DNA of 64,000 bases from Ceratopteris richardii. Its lineage: Eukaryota; Streptophyta; Polypodiopsida; Polypodiales; Pteridaceae. A model generated the notes under the pieces. That model was not told where the DNA came from and searched no databases. It was given only the letters and a program-made list of their open reading frames with translations. The stretch covers positions 99,660,512 through 99,724,511 of the forward strand of contig CM035432.1 in NCBI GenBank assembly GCA_020310875.1, in the 5' to 3' direction. Shown here one piece after another: positions 1-11,237 of this stretch (positions are counted from its first letter, which is position 1; every line of letters begins with the position of its first letter). A program made the translations under genes and the position numbers.

Positions 1-79
1 TGGTGAAATCGGGCATATCTGAAGATTTTGTAAAGACGCAGCTGAGTATGACAAAAAGAAAAAAGAACGACAACATCCG

Positions 80-595
80 ATGGCAAATATGGTGTACATC
101 TTAGCCATGGATACGCAAGCAGCAGTGGTGCAAACACGTTCGGGCAAGCAATTACAGCCACCTACGGAGATCTTTGAACCAGGAATTTGTGAACAACAAA
201 AGGTGTTTACAAAGGCAAGCAAGTGGGCTACGCAAGAACAATCCGTATTTCCTGACCCAGTTTCGATGATGCAGCAAAGTATACTGCCAGAAGTACGAGA
301 AGGGCAAAATCTGACTGATACAGTACCGGAGCCCACACCAGAGACTGTACCGGAAATAGCCAAAACTGATTCAGTGCGAGATGTGCTATCCAAGGCATCA
401 ATTACCTTGCCCTTTGGTCAATTATTGGATTTGGTCCCAGGAAAGCGTCAACAGTTCCAGGAGCAGGTCAGTCCAGGACCCTCGAGTGCTCCCGCAATAG
501 CCACAATCCAACTGGAATTGGACCCAATGGTGGATCATACAGTACCACTGATTACGGTATGGTACAAAAACCACAAAATCACACGTCTTAATTGA
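80..595 (+). pseudogene. gypsy element 1 gag-protease linker region
   Basis: An open stretch of 171 codons ends just before the protease. It has the low-complexity Pro/Glu/Gln composition of the region between gag and protease. Near residues 112-120 is an FGQLLDLVP segment like the 'LeqLLelaP' motif that often precedes gypsy proteases. No zinc knuckle is visible, so the nucleocapsid part is probably left of the window. The ATG at 80 is simply the first in the open frame; the original reading frame would have continued from gag upstream. Confidence 0.55.
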
Positions 596-860
596 TGGCA
601 GATCTGGTATCAACATTGCAATAGCAGCACTTTGCAAACGGCTGGGGTGGATGCAAATTGAACCTGTTCAATTCTTTGTATGCATGGCTGATCAATCTCG
701 AGTCCATCCGGTGGGATTGGTGTGAGACATTCTGATCACTCTATAAGGTTCTGTTTTCAAAATGACCTTTGTTGTGCTGGATTTACCCGAATCGAGCCTG
801 GATTACAATCTGCTCTTTGGACGTCCTTGGCTAAAACAAGCTAAGGTAGTGCCTAGTCAG
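590..860 (+). pseudogene. gypsy element 1 aspartic protease, degraded
   Basis: Frame-by-frame translation gives LIDGRSGINI at about 590-620, matching the catalytic region of retroviral-type aspartic proteases (usual form L[LI]DGGSGVNI), with Gly replaced by Arg after DG. A second conserved block (LDYNLLFGRPWLKQAKV, about 800-850) is the C-terminal 'LLGRPWL' signature. The two blocks lie in different frames, with a TGA near 722, so no active protease could be made. The family dimerises to cut the Gag-Pol polyprotein. Confidence 0.7.
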
Positions 861-1314
861 TGCATGAATTAGTGTTTAAAAATAATCATCGGAAATATGT
901 TGTCCCATTGGACGACATGAAACCCTGTGACTTACATGCACGACCATATTTAGCGGAGCCTGTACACATGTTGGATGGTCTCTCCAATGAAGAGGAGACT
1001 TTCCTTAAAGCTAACAAGGATGTGATGGCACTTGGCACTGTAGATTTACAAATGGTGGCTGATAACTGGAGTCCGGCAGCCTGCACGGTAGTACCTTTGA
1101 CTGGTGAGCATGAGTCGAGTACAGAATATACTTTGGATGAGTCTATGCTCCAACAATTACTCCAGTCCCGAGACGATTTGGAAAGGCCCCGACAGTTCTA
1201 TGTACCAAACCTGCAATTTAGGTGACCAAACCAACCCACGACCTGTAAAAATAAAGGTCGGACTATCCGTGACTTTCTAGGAGCACCTGTTGCAGCTGCT
1301 ACGAGAGTTCGCTG

Positions 1315-2002
1315 ATGTGTTTTGCATGGGACCACAGGGATATGAAGGGGTTGGACCCGCGGATTTATCAACACAGAGTGGTGCTAAAACCGGATGCGAG
1401 ACCCATCAAAGAACCCAGTTACAGGATGAATCCTAACTATGCGGCACATGTTAAAGCCGAACTTGATCGGTTTTTGAAGGTGGGATTTATTGTGCCTATT
1501 GAGCATGCAGAATGGATCTCTCCCATTGTTATAGTTCCGAAGAAAAACAAGCAGCTACAGATATGCATAGACTACCAAAAGCTCAACGCCGCAAGCCTAC
1601 CTGATCCGTTTCCGTTGCCATTCCTGGATACCATGTTAGACGACGGTTGGTCGGGAGATGTATTCCTTTCTAGATGGATACACTGGTTACAATCAAGTCA
1701 GAATGGCAGAGTAGGACATACCCAAGACTGCCTTTATTACAAACTGGGGTGTCTATGCATGTACCGTAATGTGGTTTGGACTGTGCAATGCTCCCAGTAC
1801 GTTCCAACGCTGCATGCAAGAAATTTTTTCTCCTTATTTCACCACATTTATGAGAGTGTATCTGGATGATTTCTGGTTATCCGGTGATACGTCGGCACAC
1901 CTGTACCATTTACAGTGTTGCTTTTCAAAGTGTCAGGAATATCACTTGTGCCTAAACCCGAATAAATTGGTATTCTCTGTATCCTGTGGCAAGCTGCTTT
2001 GA
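1315..2002 (+). pseudogene. gypsy element 1 reverse transcriptase
   Basis: The frame from 1315 carries the N-terminal RT blocks (HRDMKGLDPRIYQH, YRMNPNYAAHVKAELDRF, WISPIVIVPKKN, DPFPLPFLD). A frameshift in about 1640-1770 moves the rest to another frame, which has FGLCNAPSTFQRCMQEIF and the catalytic YLDDF (about 1860). In this family the two aspartates bind the metal ions for polymerisation. The intervening palm block (usually GYNQI) is scrambled. The overall length is normal for an RT domain, so damage is small indels rather than a large deletion. Confidence 0.88.
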
Positions 2003-2560
2003 CACGTTATTTCAAAACAAGGCATTCAAGTGGATCCAGACAAAGTGAAGGCCATACTAGAGGCTCCTGCTCCTAAGACACCTAAAGAGGTGATGCGGTT
2101 TTTGGGCCAAATCCATTGGCATGGGCGGCATCTGCGTTGGCTTGCTCATCTGGCCATACCACTCAATCAATTGATAACCAATAGGCCACGTCAGTTCGAA
2201 TGGACCGAAGAGTGCCAACTTTCTTTTGACAGACTGAAATCATTGTTAACTCAGGCTCCCATTTTACAAGCACCCAATTGGGAATTGCCCTTTCATGTCT
2301 TTGTGGATGCCTCTGACAGTGCCATTGGTAGCGTGTTGATGCAGTAGACTAATAAATGGTTTCATTCCGTATATTATGCGAGCTGCAGATTGGCCCCAGT
2401 AGAGCGTAACTATTCAGTTACTGAACGAGAATGTCTTGGCTTAGTATATTCTGTAAAAAAATTTTGACATTATCTATTGGGCAGACGCTTCACCTTCCAC
2501 ATAGATCATGCAGCATTGGTGTATCTTGTGCGACAATAGCATTTGGGAGGACGGTAAGCA
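2003..2560 (+). pseudogene. gypsy element 1 connection and RNase H
   Basis: After RT, the frame from 2030 has the connection domain (VMRFLGQIHWHGRHLR, RQFEWTEECQLSFDRLK, LTQAPILQAP) and then RNase H. The first catalytic Asp is in FHVFVDASDSAIGS (about 2300). A TAG stop follows at 2346, after which ERECLGLVYSVKKF and TFHIDHAALVYLV give the expected Glu and second Asp (about 2430-2525) beyond an in-frame TGA at 2465. The catalytic residues are therefore still visible although the frame is interrupted. The domain removes RNA from RNA:DNA hybrids during replication. Confidence 0.8.
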
Positions 2561-2764
2561 CGGTGGGTCTTGCTGCTTCAAGAATTTGATTACTCCGTCG
2601 TACATTGACCAGGGTCAGCACACGCTCTTGCTGACTTTCTATCTCAGTTGGATTCCAGTGAGCTTCCGGAGGGCGTTGATGACACAACACCAGCTATCTA
2701 TGTAGCAGAGACAATACAGGATGATCAATAGGAATTACGGGTACCCTCCTCGTACTATGACACC

Positions 2765-4017
2765 TTGCTTCTGTTCTTGACTAGTGGATGTTTGCTTGGT
2801 ATGATTTCTTCAGCTGCTCGACGAAGACTAGCCACGCACAGTCGACCCTTTCGGTTGATTGTAGGACAACTATATTACATGGATCACTCAGGAGTACTAC
2901 TCAAATGTGTTCCCCCACATGAAATTGCTTCAGCCATTACCATGGCCTATGCTGCCCCAACCGGAGGACATTTTGCGGTTGACCTGACTCACCGGAAGAT
3001 TCTGCAGAGTGGATTGTGGTGGCCCACTATGTATCGTGATGCCACCAAATATGTACAACAGTGTGATGAGTGTCAGCGTTCCCGTCAGCCTTTACAGCGA
3101 CACTACTTCCCTCTCCAACCCGTTGTGCCTCTTGAACCCTTTCAGAAATAGGGTTTGGATTTCATAGGACCTATTACATCTCCAACAACAATTACCAATA
3201 ACAGATATATTCTGACATGCACAGATTACGCAACTAGATGGGCCGAAGCATGGGCTTTACGATCAGCTACAGCAGCTGCGGTTGTTAAATGCTTAATGAA
3301 GGATATCTTTCCGCGTTACGGGTTACCCTTGGAGATAGTAACTGATCAAGGTACGCACTTTGCAAATACATTAATGCAAGTGCTTACGAAAACATTCCAG
3401 ATTGTGCATAAATTCAATTCTCCCTATTACCACGAGCATATGGACTCGCTGAGAGTACCAACAAAACTCTCTTAAACATCTTGAAGAAACTGGTGTTGGA
3501 TTGCCCAGAGAGATGGGACCAATTTCTACCTACTGTACTATGGGCTTATCGTACCACATACAAAGTGGCGACCGGAACAACTCCTTTTAAGTTGGCGTAT
3601 GGATTAGAAGCAATTGCTCCTATGGAACTGGTGGTTCCCAGTTTGCGTGTGGCTTTGGAACAGAAGCTATTACTGGAAGAATCTTTTCCCTTTCGATTGG
3701 AGGCTTTACGGTCCTTGGATGAATAGCATTTGGAGAGTTTCTTGGTGATGCAAGAAGTGCAGCTGCGACAGGCCAAAACCCACGATCATTTCCTCAAAAC
3801 CCCCGTGTTTACGGTAAAGCAATTAGTCCTCTTCTATAATGCTAAGTCTAATAGATCTACCAAAAAATTTAAACTGCGTTGGTTTGGTCCATACTATACT
3901 GCTGACCAAGTGGGACCCGCAACTTTTTGGTTATCCACCTTAACTCGTCATCTTCTACCTAAAGTGATTAATGGTTCGAAGCTTCGACCCTACTATCTGC
4001 CGACTACCACCTCGTGA
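2765..4017 (+). pseudogene. gypsy element 1 integrase
   Basis: The zinc-binding HHCC module lies at about 2960-3090 (HFAVDLTHRKI, CDECQRS). The catalytic core follows: DFIGPI (first Asp, about 3155), VTDQGTHFAN (second Asp, about 3340), then a one-base shift into AESTNKTLLN, which keeps the Glu. WDQFLPTVLWAYRTTYK and TPFKLAYGLEA follow. The C-terminal domain ends with KFKLRWFGPYY and GSKLRPYYLP before the TGA at 4015. Stops at 3149, 3474 and 3724 split it into four pieces. Retention of all three catalytic acidic residues suggests fairly recent decay. Confidence 0.88.
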
Positions 4018-4455
4018 GATGCTTTCGGTATTTTCACTCTTTTTCGCTTGTCACTCTTTTCACTCGCCTTTCTTTTCTGATCTCCATGTTTCGGTTGACC
4101 AACTGACCGTAATCCTTCCGTTTTCTCATCTAACCATGATTAATAGCCGCATCTGTGTAGCCGATCCTATTACTGCATGCATGTCGCCATTATGTCGGTA
4201 TATTTCCAATACTGCGTTATGATTAGGGTTCTTGCCGCTTGATTTTTCCAGTGTTTCTACTTAATCTTGTCCTTCCTGCTGTTAGTTGCTATTGTGTCTT
4301 TTTGTGTTTGCGACCCTTGTGTGCTCTGTGTTTTCGCTTGTTTTTGAGTGCACCAAGGAAGCTCTTGCGAACATAGTAACCTTCTGTGCAGGTTTCACTC
4401 CGAATGCGAGTGAGTACTTGCGTGCTCGGGGACTTCTGGCCTTCGTTGAATTGTC

Positions 4456-5990
4456 ATGGCATTCAGTGGAGTGTCATCCCTTTCTGTGCTATTACATGAG
4501 GAATCTACACAGATGCTAGAAGATGACGATGATGAAGATTTGCCACACTTCTTCCAATGAAAACACAGACGAATTAGCCCATCGCAAAGCCAGGTGCAGG
4601 GTTCCACCGCCGTTCAAGAAGTTGAACTCTTTCATGAGACTGCCACTTCCTTATAGGTAGAATTTGCCCCGTCGTCTCCTAGTAAGCAGCCGGAAAAAGA
4701 TGTTATTATGGAAGATGTAGCTGAACTCTCACAGCGGGAGGAATCTCATCAATCGGTTGCTCAGGCTGTGAAGGAGACAGTAGATGCTACCCTTGTTAGT
4801 GAATGTCAATCTCCTTCTCAGCAAGATGCAGACGACCAAGCAGATACAGTCAATCAATCAATCGGTAATGAAGAAGCGGTTCCGGAAATTGTTTTGATGG
4901 TACCTCAGAATGAGACCGAAATAGTTTTAGTTCCAACTTCTCTTATCCCGCTTCCTCCTCCAACCACCATTGTTGCTGATGTTGAAGTTCCTCCCACTGC
5001 ACCTTCAACTACCATTCGTGAGGCATCGACCCATCTCCTCTCCTCTCCCGACTACTCTCCACCATCATCACCTCACCTGCTTTCTGCCTCATCATCACAG
5101 CCTCCTCCTTATCTTCCCCCAGCAGTAATGTTCACTGAATTGGCATCCATGGGCCAATTACTCATTCAATTCTCTCAGCGGTTGCCTCTTCAGATGAAGA
5201 TGGCCCAACAATCTCTTCAACAGGAGTTGCAGCATAAAGTCGATATCCTGGAAGCTGATATCGCACCCCTTCAAGAAGAAGTGCTCACTGCGAAAGCTGA
5301 GACCAATTCCTGCGAAGAGCGGATTCGTCTTTTGCAAGCCCAATTGAATGAGAAGGATGTTCTCCTGGCTGCTCACGATGAAGAGATTTCTCAATTGGAA
5401 CAAATGGTGAGAGATAAGGAAGATGCCAGGATTGCATTAGGAAATCTGCTGGAGGATACACGCGTAGATCTTGCTTTGGTGGAGCAGAAAGGATAGGAAA
5501 TGGTAGATCTTGCTATGCAAAACACTGAAGAATTAAAGAAGGTGTCCGAAGAGCTTTTCCAAAAGAGTCGTTCTTTGGAAGAAGCGATTGGCCTGCAGGT
5601 TAACTTAAAAAAGGAGATGGAAGCTATTAAAAAGGAGAGAGAAGACTTTTACAAAACGATGCACTTTCAAGCTCAGGAACTTGAAAGAAGAGAAAAGCAA
5701 CTGGGAGTTCAGGCGGACACACTTTCGCACATTGATGCAGACATAGCGGAAATAAAGCTGTAACGAGACGCTGCTATGGCCAATGACTTTTATGTACATG
5801 AATCCTTTTTGCGGACGTAGACGGAATCACTCCTAAGCCACGTCATAGCTTCTAGTTCTGTTAGGACTGATGCACAACTTATAGAACCTGCAATTTTGAA
5901 AGATATGCTAGATTCTCTAAAGCAAAAGATTACACGTACCTTCAAATTAGCTCGCACTATGTATATCCAAGGTATCATAGATGAACCATG
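4456..5990 (+). pseudogene. Third ORF of gypsy element 1 (env position): acidic, coiled-coil protein, function unknown
   Basis: Reading one frame from the ATG at 4456 gives about 510 codons broken by stops near 4556, 4655, 5494, 5761 and 5818. The longest open piece (4708-5496) is 262 residues. Its N-terminal half is acidic, with an EDDDDED run. The middle (about 4940-5130) is rich in Pro, Ser and Thr. From about 5150 to 5760 it is a long heptad-type coiled coil rich in Leu, Glu and Lys. A short non-coiled tail (about 5790-5985) follows. I see no signal peptide, transmembrane segment or furin-like site, so it is not a recognisable envelope protein despite its position after integrase. It could be an element-specific structural or transport protein, or a captured host fragment. 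Confidence 0.6.
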
Positions 5991-6600
5991 ACTCTGTAAT
6001 TACCAATTTTGGGTTCGAGTCCACCGTGCATGCCAGTGTAAGCAGCCGGAAAGGAACTCATACTTTTTGTAATATATATCCTGAAAAGTTGCACGCATGA
6101 TGTAAAGGCATAGTGCAAAAGTTGTAACTCTTGACAAATTAATAAAAGAGTCACGTGAAGCAGAAGGTGTAGTCACCGGATTGTTTGTCTAGGCTAGAGC
6201 TGGAAGCGAAGTTCACTTACCGAATTACTTTGTAATCTGAATACTGTCAATTCTGTTGATTAAGTTTAATCATTAAGTGAAGAAGTTATACACTTAACTG
6301 TCTGGTGTGGAAGTGTGTTGAAGAATGCACGTTAATTCAGTGAAGTAGTATACTCTTAATCTATAGATTTGGGAAAATACAAACAGAGCCTCTGTTTACA
6401 GACCCCTAACCATCCTAAGAACCCAAATTGAATTTAACTTAAACAGATAACTTAATCCTAAGTTTGGTTTAAACATATTTCATGTTATTTTTAGACAATT
6501 TTAGCTGAAGGATAAGGCTCAAGCCTTTGGCGAATTTAAAAAATGGGTACACCTTGTGGAAATTGAAATAGGGAATTAGACTATGAGAAACTTTGGATAG
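5991..6600 (+). other. Probable 3' UTR/LTR of gypsy element 1; unresolved
   Basis: This AT-rich stretch contains no coding sequence I recognise. It should hold the 3' LTR of gypsy element 1, and it has a TATA-like run (aatatatat, near 6071), but I could not find a polypurine tract plus TG start or a CA end. A Pol III B-box-like sequence (gggttcgagtcc at about 6010) is present without an upstream A box. Confidence 0.3.
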
Positions 6601-9600
6601 ATGGAGCTGATGAGTTCACTTCAAAAGTCTTTTGATGTTTTGCAATGAAAAGGGCATAATATGTGAACTTTCTACACCATATACTTGTTGGATGTCAAAA
6701 TCAAACCATTGTAGAAATGGATATATTTATCTTTCAGTACAATCTACATTTTTAGTGGAAAATATACTAAAGAACTCATGAAAGAGACCACTAAAAGCTT
6801 ATTCTAGTCAGTATCTCACAATTTCCCATTTTAGAACACTTGGATGTGAGTGTTATGCTCACATGCCATATAAAATTAGAAACAATCCACAACCAAAGTG
6901 ATGGAAATGTATCTTGCTAGGTTATTGAAGATTTTAGGCTTAGTTGTTATATGAATGAGAGATCAGGAAGGTATTGGTTAGTACATATGTGATGTTCAAA
7001 GAGAAGGAACAAGGGACTTCTACTTTATCAACAATAAGATAATCCACTTTGACCCTAACCCAATCGTTATACCTCAAGCTAAAATAGAGGAAGCATCATT
7101 TCATGATGAGGAGGAGGAACCAAAAAGCCAAGCTATTCTCACTCCATCAGGAAGTTATTGCTACGTTATGTTAAATTATGACAACAAGAATCATATGCCT
7201 AATATCTAGCTTAAAATAATATAGATGTGTTAGGTTTTCAACAAGGATGGAGGAGCAAAGAAGGGCCTCTATAGACATAATGAAAAATTCTTTGATGGGT
7301 GAGTCTGAGAAGGTTCAAAACCATCCATATAAAAGAGACATAAGTGAATCCATGCTTGAAGGAAGCAATGCAAGTTGAGGATGTCAACATCATGAAGAAT
7401 GGGACATAGAAGCTAGTTGATAAACCAAAAAAGAAGAATATTATTGGCACCAAATGGATATGGAAAGTACAATATAAATATGATGGTAGTCTTGGAAAAA
7501 CTAGGGTTTCGTTGCTCAATAGGGGTATAAGCATGTGGATGTATTAGAATTTGAAGATTCTTTCACCTCATCTGCTAGAATGAGTATTATTCACACAATG
7601 CTTGTTGCCAGTTGTTGCACATAGGAAGTGGTGAGTGTACCAAATGGATGTGAAGTCCGCATTTTTTTTGAGAGAACAAGAAATCGATTAGTAATGGCAT
7701 GTATCAATGTACAGAGGGCAAGACTACCCCCACCATTTAGGAAGCAAGGCCAAAACACATTTGGCCATATTCACTGACTCAACATGCAGATAGGTACTGC
7801 AGCTAGTACAGTAGCTCGGACGAGCTACTGCAACTAGTGGCAATAGTGCAAGGGACCCAGAAAGCCAGCAATAAAGACGACAAAAATCAACTATAGACAC
7901 AATTCCAACATCTCAATTCTAGTAGCTGAGTACAATTTCAAAAGGGATTCTCTCCATTGGCTAGGTCTAGTAATATACACATGCATGGATAGAGAGAAAC
8001 CCTCCTCGGGAGCATCAACAATGGCAGCAAGAGCTTTGATGATCATAGCCTTCAGCCCAGACAGTAAAGAGAATACAGCTGCACCGGTGGAGTTCTTGTT
8101 GCTGAACACAACCATATCTCTGCTCTTCCAAATACTCCACAGAATATTAGCTCTCCACATGTTCCATAAAACAAAATCAAAGTTGTTGCAGACCCCTAGT
8201 AGAAGTTCTTTGTAGCTAGGCTGGAAGTTATGTTTCTAACAAAAGGGTAAGATACAACTCCAAAAACATTGAGCATGTAAACAATTGATAAAAAGGTGGG
8301 GGAAATCTTCCACACTACCACAAAAAATACATACACCATTATTAATGTTCAACTTCTTGTCTTTAGCACCACACCGCATTGTGCAGAATAAGCTAGAGGA
8401 GAAAGGAGTGTTTGATGTTCACACGTAGGTGCCAAATACACTGAAATCTATTGAACCATTTTTTAGCATTCCAACTAACTTTCCAGATTTTGTTAAGCTT
8501 GGGTAGGATCCAAGTGATTCTCCCTCTCCTAGATTTGAAGTTCTTTAGCATGTATTGAGCAACGTCTTCTAACTTGACAGGTTTCCTCTGAACACTGAGG
8601 TCCACCCTCCTAATCAACATCATCCCATGCTTCAAGAGGACGTGCAAACAGCAAGAAGAGCAATGAGTATTTGAGATATGATCTTCAGACATGATTTCAC
8701 CATTTAGGGTGAGATCCTTCCAGGTAGTGAAACCCAATTTGAAACATTTGTACTCTCTGATCCCAAGATAGCCATCATTCCATAGAGATAGCCAACATGT
8801 CCAAATATTTTCCTGCAAACAGAAGTCAAAGTGATCAAAGAATTTTTGGTTTGGGCAGCACAACATTTTTAACCTCCATCCAAGCTTGCCTCATTCTAGA
8901 GCAAAGAACAGAACCCACAGGGGAGTACTTGTGGGGAGAAACCAGAATGTCCGTGATTCATCCAAACTTTGTAATCAGATAGAGTAAAATTATTCACATT
9001 TCTTTTAATAAGGATGGCCCAAAAATCATTAGAAGTTTAAAGATCGAACAATCAATTTTGCAGCCAGGTTAGTAGACATCTTAATAGGAAAAAATAAGCC
9101 TAGACGCCCTTCCTTCTTAGGCAAGTGTCACGTTTTGTATGGAGGATACATCACCACCAATAGATATGAAGTTAACCAAAAAATTAGTAGGGATTCTTAT
9201 CTACTTATGCAATTTTATACCTCGTATCAACTTTACAATGGATTTTTTAAGCATGTTCTCAAATCAGCCATTTGAAAGATGGAACTTGAGTGCTCAGTTA
9301 CCTCAAAGGCACACTAACATTTTGCATCACATTTATCTATAGGGTACCTTTTTACTCGGATATAAAAAGTCAATTTTTGGATGTTGCATCTGTTTTGTAC
9401 ATGAAGCCTTCTCTTGGATTAGTAAGAGGGAACCAACAATGACATTGTCTTCAATGGAAGCATAATACAAGGTAAATTGTTTTGCTACTTATGACAAAGG
9501 ATAATTTGGAAAATGCGCATGCATAAAGAAGGACTTATAGAGTTAAGTTGTGATAGTTAAAGTTGCATGGTGATTCCATTCATGCACAAAGCATTTCAAG

Positions 9601-9710
9601 ATTCAATATCACTATGTACGTGAGATGATGGGGGATGGAGTTTTGGAAATGTTGTCTTGTCCATCATATCACAATGTTGCAGGAATCTTCATAAAGGCTT
9701 TACCAAGGAC
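6600..9710 (+). mobile_element. Decayed Ty1/copia element A, interrupted by a LINE
   Basis: Fragments appear in copia order, on the plus strand. The integrase core end is at 6600-6720 (TSKVFDV, then remnants of the PYTPQQNG block). The integrase C-terminal block is at 6835-6900 (GCECYAHMPYKIR). RT opens at 7440-7660 (IIGTKWIWKVQYKYDG, YQMDVKSA). After the LINE, RT C-terminus resumes at 9139-9345 (LVGILIYLCNF). RNase H follows at 9350-9710 (SWISKREPTMTLSSMEA, then KHFKIQYHYVREMM and AGIFIKALPR). Stops are dense, so it is a fossil. Gag and protease are not recognisable to the left, so the 5' half is missing or too decayed. Confidence 0.85.
7664..9135 (-). mobile_element. 5'-truncated LINE (non-LTR retrotransposon), copy 1
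   Basis: A poly(A) tail (read as T's on the plus strand at 7664-7671) marks the 3' end. Upstream on the minus strand is the C-terminal part of a plant LINE ORF2, the zinc-binding 'zf-RVT' region: WLSLWNDG, RGRITWILPKLNKIWKV, then LWNMWRANILWSIWKSRD. The last about 60 bases before the poly(A) are clearly similar to the 3' end of the LINE at 55580-56731, including the shared cttgccct-tgtaca block. No endonuclease or RT core is present. It sits between two halves of one copia RT, so it inserted after copia element A. A target-site duplication was not found. Confidence 0.82.
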
Positions 9711-10527
9711 CAATCCTATTCTCATGTTCATGGCCTTTGCATGGTACCAAGGAGCTAGCTCACTTACAGTTGAACATTGAGGGAAAGTGCTAGATATGTT
9801 CAATGCATCACCCACATGAAGCATCAATACTCCACCTTCAAGTGACCACAAATGATCCATGGTGCTCTAACTTGTAAGGCACCCATTATTAGGAGAATCC
9901 ATTGTGAGAACTTGAACATTTATGAAACCCTAACTTCCAAGTTAGATGAGGTATATACGTGAACTTTGATGATAATAGATGATCTTTGTGAGCCTAACCA
10001 TGAGGTTAAAAAGGGCATAAACTCCACAACATTGGGCTTTCATACAAGGTGAAAATAAGCCCTTGTGAAACTAAATAATTTCCCCATAGAACCTTAAATG
10101 GGGGAGTGCATGGAGGGGAGTGCAAAAGGGGGGCTTTCCCCCTTCTGTGGGGTTCAAGGGGCCTATCCCCCTAGCCCATAGGGCCGAGAAGGTAGGAATT
10201 GTGGTCGAGATTCAACGAGTAGGTCGACAATCGAGATGAACGCGACAAAAATCGAGACTCAATGGAAGTAAGATTAATCCAATTGAAATGCGTGAATGTG
10301 TCACCTTTTGCAAGTAAAATGCACAAGTGACACTTAACTAAGATGGATTATTTCAACTTGTTCATGCTCGATGATGTTTATCTATAAAAGAGTTCTTTAT
10401 TGCATATTGATGCATGATACTTTTTGGTTGAGTTCATGTTCATTGATGACAAGTAATCATTAATTGATTTCTTGAATGGTCATTTGAATATGAAACTAAA
10501 TGTTTGTTTTGAATACACGAGAAGCAT

Positions 10528-10790
10528 AAATGTGTGTATATACATGTGTATGTACATGAGTGTATGTTCATGTATGTGCATTTGAAATATATATGTCAAA
10601 ATGTGTATGTCCATTTGAGTGTGTATGAATGTGAACCATGTGTGTATGAGTATTTGTGTGTGTGTGTAATTGTGGATCCCAATGTGCATGTGTATGTTTA
10701 TTGTTGTGCGCTCACATGTTAGTATGCGTGTGTATGAATGTTTATATTCATGTATACGTTTAATTGTTAGATGTGTGTATATTCATGCAC
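10528..10790. repeat. Degenerate TGTATG/TGTGTA microsatellite
   Basis: This is an irregular run of tgtgtat, tgtatg and catgtatg words. It is the same word family as the long array at 34790-36580, but has no telomere-like blocks. It lies inside the expanded LTR. Confidence 0.75.
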
Positions 10791-10949
10791 AAAAGAACAT
10801 ATGAATCATTTACAATTATGTGCGAAAGGTCATGCGCGAAGGAGGCATGCTGAGGATAGATTTCGAGGGGTTGCTTCCAACAATGGGTAATGTTGTGGTA
10901 ACCTACAAAAGATCAGTATAGGAGGAGGAAACAAATTGTGATAAGTGTT

Positions 10950-10965
10950 GCATCTACATACTTTT
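10950..10965. repeat. SINE target-site duplication, left copy
   Basis: The 16-mer gcatctacatactttt is repeated exactly at 11222-11237, immediately bordering the SINE dimer. The terminal T's merge with the SINE poly(A) tail, so the certain part is gcatctacatac. Confidence 0.9.
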
Positions 10966-11221
10966 TTTTTTTAGGGTACAAGGAAAGTTGAAATGACAAT
11001 GAAATTGAAATGTCCAGCTCGGCAGGAATCGAATCCAGGCCATCAGCCCCACCACGTTCGATGCTATCCGCTACACCAAACCCATTTGGACTTTTTTTTT
11101 GGGGGTACAAGGAAAGTTGAAATGACAATGAAATTGAAATGTCCAGCCGAGCAGGAATCGAACCCAGGCCATCAGCCCGATGGCATTCGATGCTATCCAC
11201 TACACCAAACCCATTTGGACA
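10966..11221 (-). mobile_element. Dimeric tRNA-derived SINE
   Basis: Two about 120-base units lie head to tail on the minus strand: the 5' unit at 11101-11221 and the 3' unit at 10973-11091. Each begins with a tRNA-like head holding a Pol III A box (TGGTGTAG[TC]GG; minus strand of 11197-11207 and 11068-11078). A B box (GG[GA]TTCGATTCC type; about 11154-11164 and 11025-11036) follows, with tRNA-like A-to-B spacing of about 43 bases. An identical body (gacatttcaatttcattg and on to ccttgtaccc) and an A-rich tail follow each head. The pair is flanked by a 16-base direct repeat, so it inserted as one unit, or a second copy entered the A tail of the first. I do not recognise the family name. Confidence 0.9.
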
Positions 11222-11237
11222 GCATCTACATACTTTT
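11222..11237. repeat. SINE target-site duplication, right copy
   Basis: This is an exact match to 10950-10965, next to the tRNA-like 5' end of the SINE on the minus strand, as expected for target-primed insertion. Confidence 0.9.

Larger units (their letters stand above)
1..5990 (+). mobile_element. Ty3/gypsy element 1, internal region, 5' end outside window
   Basis: The order is gag-protease linker, protease, reverse transcriptase, RNase H, integrase and then an extra coiled-coil ORF. Several stops and frameshifts break the polyprotein. Neither LTR can be placed: the left one lies outside the window and the right one should start somewhere after 5990. The reverse transcriptase (YRMNPNY, WISPIVIVPKKN, KLNAASLPDPFPLP) is neither a chromovirus nor a typical angiosperm Tat/Athila type. 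It resembles the non-chromoviral gypsy elements I associate with early-diverging land plants, but that lineage call needs a tree. Confidence 0.9.

Noticed and set aside
4286-4519. Separate small gene (77 codons) after integrase
   Set aside because: Wholly in a different frame from the third ORF, overlapping its start; no family recognised.
6005-6030. Possible tRNA gene or SINE (B-box-like gggttcgagtcc)
   Set aside because: No A box at the right distance upstream and no cloverleaf pairing seen.
4682-6054. A 14-15-base repeat (taagcagccggaaa) at about 4683 and 6040 as possible LTR or duplication signal
   Set aside because: It does not extend beyond about 15 bases; a match of this length is expected by chance in 64 kb.
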